Shown here: piece after piece, positions 1 to 7,759 of the stretch | Position numbering within the stretch: the stretch's first letter is position 1 | How the letters are laid out: each line of letters starts with the position of its first letter | IMG/VR virus record: IMGVR_UViG_3300027763_002462 | Span: 1-64,000 of that record | Strand: one strand, 5' to 3' | Source: a virus | DNA length: 64,000 nt | Notes under the pieces: generated by a model | Databases searched by the model: none | Seen by the model: the letters and a program-made list of their open reading frames with translations, nothing else | Told to the model about the DNA's origin: nothing | Made by a program: the position numbers and the translations under genes

Positions 1-3000
1 CCATCTATTCCTGAAGTTCCGCTTGAACCATCTGTACCATTAGAACCTGAAGTTCCTGAAGAACCATCTGTTCCGTTGCTACCACTAGTTCCTGAAGAAC
101 CGTCTGTTCCATTACTACCACTTGTTCCTGAAGAACCATCTGTTCCATTTGAACCAGAAGTTCCTGAGCTACCATCTATACCACTAGTTCCTGAAGAACC
201 GTCTGTACCATTGCTACCACTAGTTCCTGAAGAACCGTCTGTACCATTGCTACCACTAGTTCCTGAAGAACCGTCTATTCCACTAGTTCCTGAGCTGCCA
301 TCCGTTCCGTTTGAGCCAGATGTTCCTGAAGAGCCATCTGTACCGTTAGAGCCACTAGTTCCTGAAGAACCATCTGTTCCGTTTGAACCTGAAGTTCCTG
401 ATGAACCGTCTGTACCATTACTTCCTGAAGTTCCTGATGAACCGTCTGTTCCATTAGAACCTGAAGTTCCTGAAGAACCGTCTGTTCCATTACTTCCTGA
501 TGTTCCTGAAGAGCCATCTATTCCACTAGTTCCTGAGCTACCATCCGTTCCATTACTTCCTGATGTTCCTGAAGAGCCATCTGTTCCGTTTGAACCAGAA
601 GTTCCACTTGAACCGTCTGTTCCATTTGAGCCAGAAGTTCCTGAAGTACCATTAACACCACTAATACCTGAAGTTCCTGAAGAACCATCTATACCGCTAG
701 TTCCTGAGCTACCATCTGTACCATTAGAACCTGAAGTTCCTGAAGAACCGTCTATACCACTAGTTCCTGAGCTACCATCCGTTCCGTTTGAGCCAGAAGT
801 TCCTGAAGAACCATCTGTTCCGTTGCTACCGCTAGTTCCTGAGCTACCATCCGTTCCGTTTGAGCCAGAAGTTCCTGAAGAACCATCTGTTCCGTTGCTA
901 CCGCTAGTTCCTGAGCTACCATCTATTCCACTAGTTCCTGAAGAACCATCTGTTCCGTTGCTACCGCTAGTTCCTGAGCTACCATCTATTCCACTAGTTC
1001 CTGAGCTACCATCCGTTCCGTTTGAGCCAGAAGTTCCTGAAGAACCATCTGTTCCGTTTGAACCTGAAGTTCCTGATGAACCGTCTATTCCACTAGTTCC
1101 TGAGCTACCATCCGTTCCGTTTGAGCCAGAAGTTCCTGAAGAACCGTCTATTCCACTAGTTCCTGAAGAGCCATCTGTTCCATTAGAACCCGAAGTTCCT
1201 GAGCTACCATCCGTTCCGTTTGAGCCAGAAGTTCCTGAGCTACCATCCGTTCCGTTTGAGCCAGAAGTTCCTGAAGAACCGTCTATTCCACTAGTTCCTG
1301 AAGAGCCATCTGTTCCATTAGAACCCGAAGTTCCTGAGCTACCATCTATTCCACTAGTTCCTGAAGAACCATCTATTCCGCTAGTTCCTGAAGAGCCATC
1401 AGTTCCATTAGAACCTGAAGTTCCGCTTGAACCGTCTGTACCGTTGCTACCACTAGTTCCCGAAGAACCATCTATTCCACTAGTTCCTGAAGAGCCATCT
1501 GTTCCATTAGAACCCGAAGTTCCTGAGCTACCATCTATTCCACTAGTTCCTGAAGAACCATCAGTTCCATTAGAACCTGAAGTTCCCGAAGAACCATCTA
1601 TACCGCTAGTTCCCGAAGAACCATCTATACCTGAAGTTCCACTTGAACCGTCTGTTCCATTTGAACCAGAAGTTCCTGAGCTACCGTCTATTCCACTTGT
1701 TCCTGAAGAGCCGTCTGTTCCATTAGAACCTGAAGTTCCTGAACTACCATCTATTCCACTTGTTCCTGAAGAACCATCTGTTCCATTGCTACCGCTAGTT
1801 CCTGAGCTACCATCTATTCCACTAGTTCCTGAAGAACCATCTGTTCCATTGCTACCGCTAGTTCCTGAGCTACCATCTATACCTGAGGTTCCTGAAGAAC
1901 CATCCGTTCCATTAGACCCTGAAGTTCCACTTGAGCCGTCTATACCGCTAGTTCCTGAAGAACCATCTGTTCCATTGCTACCGCTAGTTCCTGAAGAACC
2001 ATCTATTCCACTAGTTCCTGAACTACCGTCTGTTCCGTTTGAGCCAGAAGTTCCTGAGCTACCATCTATTCCACTTGTTCCTGATGAACCATCTGTTCCT
2101 GAGGTACCCGAACTACCATCTATACCGCTAGTTCCTGAAGAACCATCTGTTCCATTACTACCGCTAGTTCCTGAAGAACCATCTGTTCCATTACTACCAC
2201 TAGTTCCTGAGCTACCATCTGTTCCGTTGCTACCGCTAGTTCCTGAAGAACCGTCTGTACCATTAGAACCTGAAGTTCCACTTGAACCATCTATTCCACT
2301 AGTTCCTGAACTACCATCTGTTCCGTTACTACCACTAGTTCCTGAAGAACCATCTGTTCCGTTAGAACCTGAAGTTCCACTTGAACCATCTATTCCACTA
2401 GTCCCTGAACTACCATCTGTACCATTTGAACCTGAAGTTCCTGAAGAACCGTCTGTTCCGTTACTACCACTAGTTCCTGAAGAACCATCTGTACCATTAG
2501 AACCTGAAGTTCCACTTGAACCGTCTGTTCCGTTTGAACCAGAAGTTCCTGAGCTACCATCTATTCCACTTGTTCCTGATGAACCTGATGTTCCACTAGT
2601 TCCTCCTGTTATTACTACGGTAATGTTTCCACTACCATTATTTACTACCGATGCTCCACTGAATGTAATTCCTGAAACGGAAGTAACTGTTGTTGTTCCG
2701 TCTCCAACGGATAAGGCTGAGCCAGACCCTGAAGTTATACCTGTAATTGATACTACACTACCGTCACTATTATTAAGAGATAACGTTGAGGTACCACTGT
2801 TATATGTTCCTCCCGTTACTGTTCCTGTAAATCCTGTAACAGTTACAGTGGCTCCATAATTGTCGTATAATTGTAATGTAGTTGTTGCTGAAAAATATGT
2901 ACCTCCTGTAATAACAGTATCGTTCATATTCGCAACTTTCCATCTCGCATTTTCTCTTGTAACACCACTAACACCTTCAATAGTCGAACCTGTCCACGCA

Positions 3001-3449
3001 TTTAAAAACGCGGCTCCCGCTACAGTACTGTCTTCACATGTCCATCCAAATCCATCAAATCCAAGAGCTCCTGAAATTTGTGCAGCATCCCATAATGCAG
3101 CATAACCATCAATAATATATTGATATGTGGTATCCGCAGATATAACATATACCATCATACCTAAACGTCTTCTACCTGAAGATATTTCATCACTATTAAG
3201 TGTTAAAACATTTGGAAATTCATTTGGTGCATTATAATTGAATGCGATAGGTATAGTATTCCCACTATACAAAATTTGACCCGAGCTTCCCTCAGGTATT
3301 GTATAGTTTAAATTTTGGTGCGAGTAAACTTCCATATACCCACCTATAGAGTATACACTGAAGTTTGTACCATTACTGTTATCAAGAGAAACGCCGATTG
3401 GTCCTTCGTTGATAGTTCCTGCTATTGGATTTTGATAGTTAAAGCTCAT
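1..3449 (-). CDS. Giant collagen-like (G-X-Y) tail fibre protein, 3' end beyond window
   Basis: The minus-strand frame starting at the ATG at 3449 (MSFNYQNPIAGT) stays open to the window edge, so at least 1149 residues are seen and the C-terminus is missing. Residues 1 to about 280 form a non-repetitive head with beta-type repeats of the kind TGGTYNSGTSTLSL. From about position 2608 down to 1 every third residue is glycine (units such as GTSGSNGTDGSSG), giving over 860 residues of uninterrupted G-X-Y with X/Y drawn mainly from T, S, N, D and I. Collagen-like stretches occur in phage fibres and form trimeric rods. Proline and lysine are nearly absent from the repeat, unlike animal collagen. 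It is the last visible gene of the fibre cluster, 16 bases after the Thr/Pro-rich gene and without its own TATTTAT motif, so probably co-transcribed with it. The fibre role is inferred from fold and location. Confidence 0.88.
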   Translation of the reverse strand, partial: MSFNYQNPIAGTINEGPIGVSLDNSNGTNFSVYSIGGYMEVYSHQNLNYTIPEGSSGQILYSGNTIPIAFNYNAPNEFPNVLTLNSDEISSGRRRLGMMVYVISADTTYQYIIDGYAALWDAAQISGALGFDGFGWTCEDSTVAGAAFLNAWTGSTIEGVSGVTRENARWKVANMNDTVITGGTYFSATTTLQLYDNYGATVTVTGFTGTVTGGTYNSGTSTLSLNNSDGSVVSITGITSGSGSALSVGDGTTTVTSVSGITFSGASVVNNGSGNITVVITGGTSGTSGSSGTSGIDGSSGTSGSNGTDGSSGTSGSNGTDGSSGTSGSNGTDGSSGTSGSNGTDGSSGTSGIDGSSGTSGSNGTDGSSGTSGSNGTDGSSGTSGIDGSSGTSGSNGTDGSSGTSGSNGTDGSSGTSGSNGTDGSSGTSGSNGTDGSSGTSGIDGSSGTSGTDGSSGTSGIDGSSGTSGSNGTDGSSGTSGIDGSSGTSGSNGTDGSSGTSGIDGSSGTSGSNGTDGSSGTSGIDGSSGTSGSNGTDGSSGTSGIDGSSGTSGSNGTDGSSGTSGIDGSSGTSGSNGTDGSSGTSGIDGSSGTSGSNGTDGSSGTSGIDGSSGTSGIDGSSGTSGSNGTDGSSGTSGIDGSSGTSGSNGTDGSSGTSGIDGSSGTSGSNGTDGSSGTSGSNGTDGSSGTSGIDGSSGTSGIDGSSGTSGSNGTDGSSGTSGIDGSSGTSGSNGTDGSSGTSGSNGTDGSSGTSGSNGTDGSSGTSGIDGSSGTSGSNGTDGSSGTSGIDGSSGTSGSNGTDGSSGTSGSNGTDGSSGTSGIDGSSGTSGSNGTDGSSGTSGIDGSSGTSGSNGTDGSSGTSGSNGTDGSSGTSGSNGTDGSSGTSGSNGTDGSSGTSGIDGSSGTSGSNGTDGSSGTSGIDGSSGTSGISGVNGTSGTSGSNGTDGSSGTSGSNGTDGSSGTSGSNGTDGSSGTSGIDGSSGTSGSNGTDGSSGTSGSNGTDGSSGTSGSNGTDGSSGTSGSNGTDGSSGTSGSNGTDGSSGTSGSNGTDGSSGTSGIDGSSGTSGSNGTDGSSGTSGSNGTDGSSGTSGIDGSSGTSGSNGTDGSSGTSGSNGTDGSSGTSGSNGTDGSSGTSGSNGTDGSSGTSGID

Positions 3450-3465
3450 AGTCTTTTTATTATTT

Positions 3466-5154
3466 TTATATTAAGGTGTTCCCTTTAAAGTAAACATTAT
3501 TTACTGAGGCATTTATTCTAAAATCTGTACCAGAATATGTCGTGTAAACACGATATGTTCCTGGAGGGATTGTTCCTCCCGTATAATTGATTGTTAGATT
3601 GTAATATGCTGAATTTAAATTTCTAGCGGTTAATGCGTTTGGATTATTTGCGGTATTTGTTCCAATTTGAGTCATAATCTGACCGTTTGTCGCTCCTGTT
3701 GAAACATACCATGTATACCAAGCATTACTTGGTGTTGTACCTCCTGATACTTGCGTAGTTTGGAACAAGTACGCATTGATTGGATTTCCGTAAAAATCGT
3801 TTCCTCCTGATGTCGGAGAAATTGTACCTGTAATAATTGCAGGTGAGTTTCCTCCCCATCCTGAGTAGTTCAAGTAAGCATTCATCTGTTGATTAAATGT
3901 TACAGCGTTTGCAGTAGTTGCTCCATTATTGAAGAATCCACGGAACGTTGAACCTTGAGATACCATCCATCCGTTGAAGTTAACATTCTGAGCTTGAGGT
4001 TCAATTGTTAAATATGCCAAGAATGGAGCTCCTGTTGGTGACGGTGTTTGGGTCATTGTTGGAGTCATACTATTAGTTGGAGTTGCAGTATTTGTTGGTG
4101 TTTGCGTTACTGTTGGAGTTTGTGTCATTGTTGGTGTAACTGTCGCAGTAGTTGTAGCAGTTGGTGTTGCAGTTGCTGTCTCAGTCGGTGTTGCAGTTAT
4201 CGAAGCTGTTGGAGTTGCGGTTGCGGTTTCTGTTGGTGTAGGTGTTGATGTTGCAGTTACGGTAGCAGTGTTAGTTGCGGTTACAGTCGGAGTTGGTGTT
4301 TGAGTATTCGTTGATGTTTGAGTAACACTTGGAGTATTCGTTGGTGTATTAGTAGGAGTTTCGCTTGGAGTACTTGTAGGAGTTTCTGTGTTAGTTGCGG
4401 TGTTGGTTGGTGTTTGAGTTGTTGTATTAGTTGGCGTATTTGTAGGAGTCTCACTTGGAGTCTGTGTTGGAGTTTCAGTATTTGTTGGTGTTACGGTTGG
4501 AGTATTAGTTGGTGTAGTTGTAGGAGTTTCTGTTGGAGTATTAGTTGGAGTTTCAGTATTAGTTGGAGTTACAGTTGCAGTATTAGTTGGTGTATTTGTT
4601 GGAGTTTCTGTTGGCGTTACCGTTGGTGTATTTGTAGGAGTTTCGCTTGGAGTACTTGTAGGAGTTTCTGTGTTAGTTGGTGTTACGGTTGTAGTGTTAG
4701 TTGGTGTTACGGTTGGAGTATTTGTCGGAGTTACTGTAGGTGTCTGCGTTGCAGTTTCAGTTGGCGTAGGACTAGCTCCTATTGTAGGAGTTGGACTTGG
4801 TGTATTTGTTGGTGTTGGCGTATTAGTTGCAGTCTCTGTTGGAGTCGGTGTATTAGTCGCAGTTTCTGATGGAGTTGGAGTTAATGTTGCCCCTGGAGTT
4901 ATCGATGGAGTTGGTGTTGGAGTAGGTGTTGTACAATCTAAAGAAACTACTACTCCGTTGAACATATCTGTTCTTGTATACCCTGAACCGAAGAACGATG
5001 TATTAACATAAATGCTAAATGGGCCTAACGCATTTGAGTTGGAAGCTAATCTTACTATGTATGTTGTACATGCACTTACACTAACTTGTTCAGTTACTGT
5101 AGTGTCATTACAACCAGGTGCGTTATTTACGACTAAAATATTATAAAGTGCCAT
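3466..5154 (-). CDS. Mucin-like Thr/Pro-rich putative fibre protein
   Basis: 562 residues in three parts. About 75 N-terminal residues form a compact domain with three cysteines (NAPGCND, SACTTY, SLDCTT). Residues about 76-380 are a low-complexity stalk built almost only of T, P, N, E, S, V, A ([13 protein letters not shown]-type units). A C-terminal globular domain of about 180 residues, rich in aromatic and Asn/Gly residues, ends in VYFKGNTLI. The plan suggests an extended, possibly glycosylated stalk carrying a terminal binding domain. The Asp-Ser/Thr-hydrophobic sequon used by Bacteroidota O-glycosylation is not evident, so glycosylation is only a possibility. The gene opens a transcription unit with a TATTTAT motif 16 bases before its ATG. 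Function is inferred from composition and from its place beside the collagen-like fibre; I do not recognise either end domain. Confidence 0.7.
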   Translation of the reverse strand: MALYNILVVNNAPGCNDTTVTEQVSVSACTTYIVRLASNSNALGPFSIYVNTSFFGSGYTRTDMFNGVVVSLDCTTPTPTPTPSITPGATLTPTPSETATNTPTPTETATNTPTPTNTPSPTPTIGASPTPTETATQTPTVTPTNTPTVTPTNTTTVTPTNTETPTSTPSETPTNTPTVTPTETPTNTPTNTATVTPTNTETPTNTPTETPTTTPTNTPTVTPTNTETPTQTPSETPTNTPTNTTTQTPTNTATNTETPTSTPSETPTNTPTNTPSVTQTSTNTQTPTPTVTATNTATVTATSTPTPTETATATPTASITATPTETATATPTATTTATVTPTMTQTPTVTQTPTNTATPTNSMTPTMTQTPSPTGAPFLAYLTIEPQAQNVNFNGWMVSQGSTFRGFFNNGATTANAVTFNQQMNAYLNYSGWGGNSPAIITGTISPTSGGNDFYGNPINAYLFQTTQVSGGTTPSNAWYTWYVSTGATNGQIMTQIGTNTANNPNALTARNLNSAYYNLTINYTGGTIPPGTYRVYTTYSGTDFRINASVNNVYFKGNTLI

Positions 5155-5170
5155 CCGCGGATTTTATTTA

Positions 5171-5177
5171 ATAAATA
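5171..5177 (-). promoter_or_regulatory. TATTTAT motif before the Thr/Pro-rich gene
   Basis: GGTATTTATTAAATAAAAT in coding orientation, 16 bases before the ATG at 5154, flanked by GCGG and CCGC as a short inverted repeat. Confidence 0.5.
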
Positions 5178-5249
5178 CCGCAAGTATTCTATTTCCTTAC
5201 TAATAATCTTAAAAATAATAAAATGAATATCTTTTTTTAAAATTATTTA

Positions 5250-5630
5250 TTAACAGCTTGGGTCTGATAAATTTAAATCATTAATAAAACAACTTGGGTC
5301 GGCTAAAGAAACTCCAAAAGTACAAGATGAATTTTGAATATTAATATCAACATTACAATTTGCCATCTCAATTGTAATTTGGAATGTACAACCAAAAGTA
5401 CAATTCAATATTTTGAATATTGAACAATTATTAGAGTCGACCAATGTCAACATTATTTGAGGTGCAGTCTGAAAAATTGAAGGTATAACAGTATTATAAT
5501 AAACTGTAGGTGGAACCGCAGAACTTATGGTACCAATCAAAGTTTGATAATTACCATAAACGTCCGATATATAAACACTAAACGGATACGCCGTACTCCC
5601 TGATATGTCTGTTATTCTAACTTGTGTCAT
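5250..5630 (-). CDS. Small tail/fibre-associated protein, unknown
   Basis: 126 residues from the ATG at 5630 (MTQVRITDISGS). An ORF can be opened three codons earlier at 5639, but the ATG at 5630 overlaps the TGA of the preceding SprB-like gene as ATGA, the usual translational-coupling arrangement, so I prefer it. The sequence looks all-beta. Its second half is cysteine-rich with spaced motifs (NNCSIF, NCTFGCTF, ANCNVD, SSCTFG, PSCFIN, PSC), possibly short repeats or disulphide/metal sites. It sits directly after the SprB-repeat protein in the same unit, which suggests the two products work together in the adhesion apparatus. No family was recognised. Confidence 0.6.
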   Translation of the reverse strand: MTQVRITDISGSTAYPFSVYISDVYGNYQTLIGTISSAVPPTVYYNTVIPSIFQTAPQIMLTLVDSNNCSIFKILNCTFGCTFQITIEMANCNVDINIQNSSCTFGVSLADPSCFINDLNLSDPSC

Positions 5631-7759
5631 GATAAGCACATTATGTCATAAACTATTATTAAGTCAATTACAATTTCTTGTCCTTGTAAGGATGTATTGT
5701 TTTTGCTTGTTTCAATAGTGATTTGATTATTTAATTGGTTGATAGTCACATTACCTATACCAGGAATACTCAACAATAAAGATTTTATAGTATTATACCA
5801 TAAATTATCACTTGGAGCTTGAACTAAAGATGTTGAAGTAAAGAATGGTTGGCTAACTACTATTCCTGCAGGATTTACCGATACTTTGGCAGTATATGTT
5901 GCATCAACTAAATTACAACTTGTATTACCTGTAGTTAAATCATAAAATCCTTCGTTCAACATTTGTAACATACCAAACTTAGTTGGTGAAGAAACGTTGA
6001 ATACTTCTGCACCCATAACATATGATTGATATGAAGCATAATTTTTATAACAATTAATACTTGTCGTTCTTGTTAAAGAACATCCATTATCATCAACTAC
6101 GGTTAAACTATATGTTCCTGCGGTTAATCCTGTAACTTGAATTTGTTGTGGCTCATTAGGAATATTGTCCGACCAATTAAAATTAAATGGTGGTTCACCT
6201 GACGATATAAATGCTGTTATCTGTCCATTACTACCACTACCACAAGAAGTACTATATAATGAAAAATCTAAACGTTGGCTGAACGGAATAAAAACAGTTT
6301 GATTTTGAACACACCCATCAGAATCAGTAACACTAACATTATGGGCTCCTGCCGATAAATTATTAAACGTTACCGCGCTTAAGTTAGTATCAAGTACGTT
6401 ATATAACCCATCTACAGAATAATCCAAAGGCATTGTACCTCCTGTTGTTGAATATATGGTTATTGTCCCATTATTTTGATTACAACTTGTTTCAGTAACA
6501 TTTGTTGAAATTGTAAATTTGTTTTCTGTTATAATGGTAACTTCTTGCATGTAAGAACACCCTGTCGAATCTGAAACTGCGACAGTATACGTCCCTGTAG
6601 ATAATCCATCAAAAACATAAGTTGTTTGAGAAGTGTTTATATTAAGTTGTGTACCATCTGGTGAAATTAATGTATAAGTATAAGGAGTTGCTCCACCAAC
6701 TACCGATATTTGAATTAATCCATTTGTACTTGAACAAGTTGAATTTTGATTAGTAACCAATACTGAAGTTATTCCTCCAGGAGTTTGTAATGTAGTTCCA
6801 GCAAATAATTGACAATACGCAGCATCTGTAACTTGGAAGTTATAATCACCCGCAGTCAATCCTGATAAACTATAAGTTTTTGAATATGATATTAATACGT
6901 TACCAGTTGATGCCGAATAATAATAGGGCGCAGTTCCTCCCGTGATAGTTAAATTAATAACACCATTATTTTGAAAACAACTTGGTGATGTTGAAGTTAT
7001 AATACCTAATCCAATTTGATTAACATTTGTTACCGACCCTTCCGCAGATTTTGTACATCCATATGCATCTGTTACAGAAACCGAATAACTACCTGAGGTT
7101 AATCCCGTAATGGTACTTCCTGTTTGACCGTTACTCCAAAGATATGAGAATGGAGCTTGTCCTGTTTGTCCTGTTACAATTATTTTACCTATTGGAGTTC
7201 CTCCACAACTTGAATTTGGTACAACATATAAACCAAAACTAAACTCTGTTGACGTGTCAATAATAAAACTTTGTGTCTCTCCCGTACATCCTCCTAAATC
7301 TTGGGCCACCATATAATAAGAACCATAATCAATTCCTCCAAAAACAACTTGCTCAGTATTGGTCACTGCTGATTGAATCAAGGTGTTACTCATATCATAC
7401 AAATAAAAATTTGTTGACGAATATTGAGATGTTGAAGTTCCTGTTACAGAACCATTGGCTAAATTACATGTTGTATCCTGCACCCCTAAAATTGAAGCAC
7501 AAACTCCGCTTGACACAGGTATGTTTATATAAAACTCTTGGTTAGTTGGTATTGTAGAATCATTAACTCTGATTACATACGTATCTGCCGACAATCCATA
7601 TCTAGATGAATAAAGTACTGCGGTATCTTGACCTAAATCAGGACTTGTCCATTGAACGGTATATGGTGCGGTACCTCCTGTTGGTACTATAGTAATAGCT
7701 CCACCATTATTTGATTGACAATCACCCGTAATCTGTAATATATAATTAAAAGCCGCCAT
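5627..7759 (-). CDS. SprB-repeat adhesin-like tail protein
   Basis: 710 residues with about seven tandem repeats of roughly 80-90 residues. Each follows the pattern C..NNG.I...V.GG..PY.Y.WSNG......L.AG.Y.V.VTD..GC; clear examples are GQAPFSYLWSNGQTGST with SGSYSVSVTDAYGC, and GEPPFNFNWSDN with AGTYSLTVVDDNGC. This is the SprB repeat pattern known from the gliding-motility adhesin SprB and other large surface proteins of Bacteroidota. A non-repeat C-terminal domain of about 150 residues follows (from YKNYASYQSY). The start codon overlaps the stop of the upstream gene as TAATG, so the two are translationally coupled. Likely role: an extended receptor-binding or fibre component, either acquired from or mimicking host surface protein. 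Repeat identity is high confidence; location in the virion is inferred from neighbours. Confidence 0.8.
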   Translation of the reverse strand: MAAFNYILQITGDCQSNNGGAITIVPTGGTAPYTVQWTSPDLGQDTAVLYSSRYGLSADTYVIRVNDSTIPTNQEFYINIPVSSGVCASILGVQDTTCNLANGSVTGTSTSQYSSTNFYLYDMSNTLIQSAVTNTEQVVFGGIDYGSYYMVAQDLGGCTGETQSFIIDTSTEFSFGLYVVPNSSCGGTPIGKIIVTGQTGQAPFSYLWSNGQTGSTITGLTSGSYSVSVTDAYGCTKSAEGSVTNVNQIGLGIITSTSPSCFQNNGVINLTITGGTAPYYYSASTGNVLISYSKTYSLSGLTAGDYNFQVTDAAYCQLFAGTTLQTPGGITSVLVTNQNSTCSSTNGLIQISVVGGATPYTYTLISPDGTQLNINTSQTTYVFDGLSTGTYTVAVSDSTGCSYMQEVTIITENKFTISTNVTETSCNQNNGTITIYSTTGGTMPLDYSVDGLYNVLDTNLSAVTFNNLSAGAHNVSVTDSDGCVQNQTVFIPFSQRLDFSLYSTSCGSGSNGQITAFISSGEPPFNFNWSDNIPNEPQQIQVTGLTAGTYSLTVVDDNGCSLTRTTSINCYKNYASYQSYVMGAEVFNVSSPTKFGMLQMLNEGFYDLTTGNTSCNLVDATYTAKVSVNPAGIVVSQPFFTSTSLVQAPSDNLWYNTIKSLLLSIPGIGNVTINQLNNQITIETSKNNTSLQGQEIVIDLIIVYDIMCLS

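Noticed and set aside
1-2608. A CRISPR-like or satellite array
   Set aside because: The repeats keep frame and glycine periodicity, have no unique spacers and encode protein.
76-2859. A 927-codon plus-strand ORF of P-x-x repeats (PLVPEEPSV type)
   Set aside because: It is the antisense of the collagen-like G-X-Y gene: glycine codons GGA/GGT read as TCC/ACC-type codons in reverse, giving a proline every third residue. The minus frame has a non-repetitive N-terminal domain and a proper start.
4048-5011. Plus-strand Cys/Trp-rich and Val/Gly-rich ORFs
   Set aside because: They are antisense of the Thr/Pro-rich repeat gene; composition is explained entirely by its repeats.
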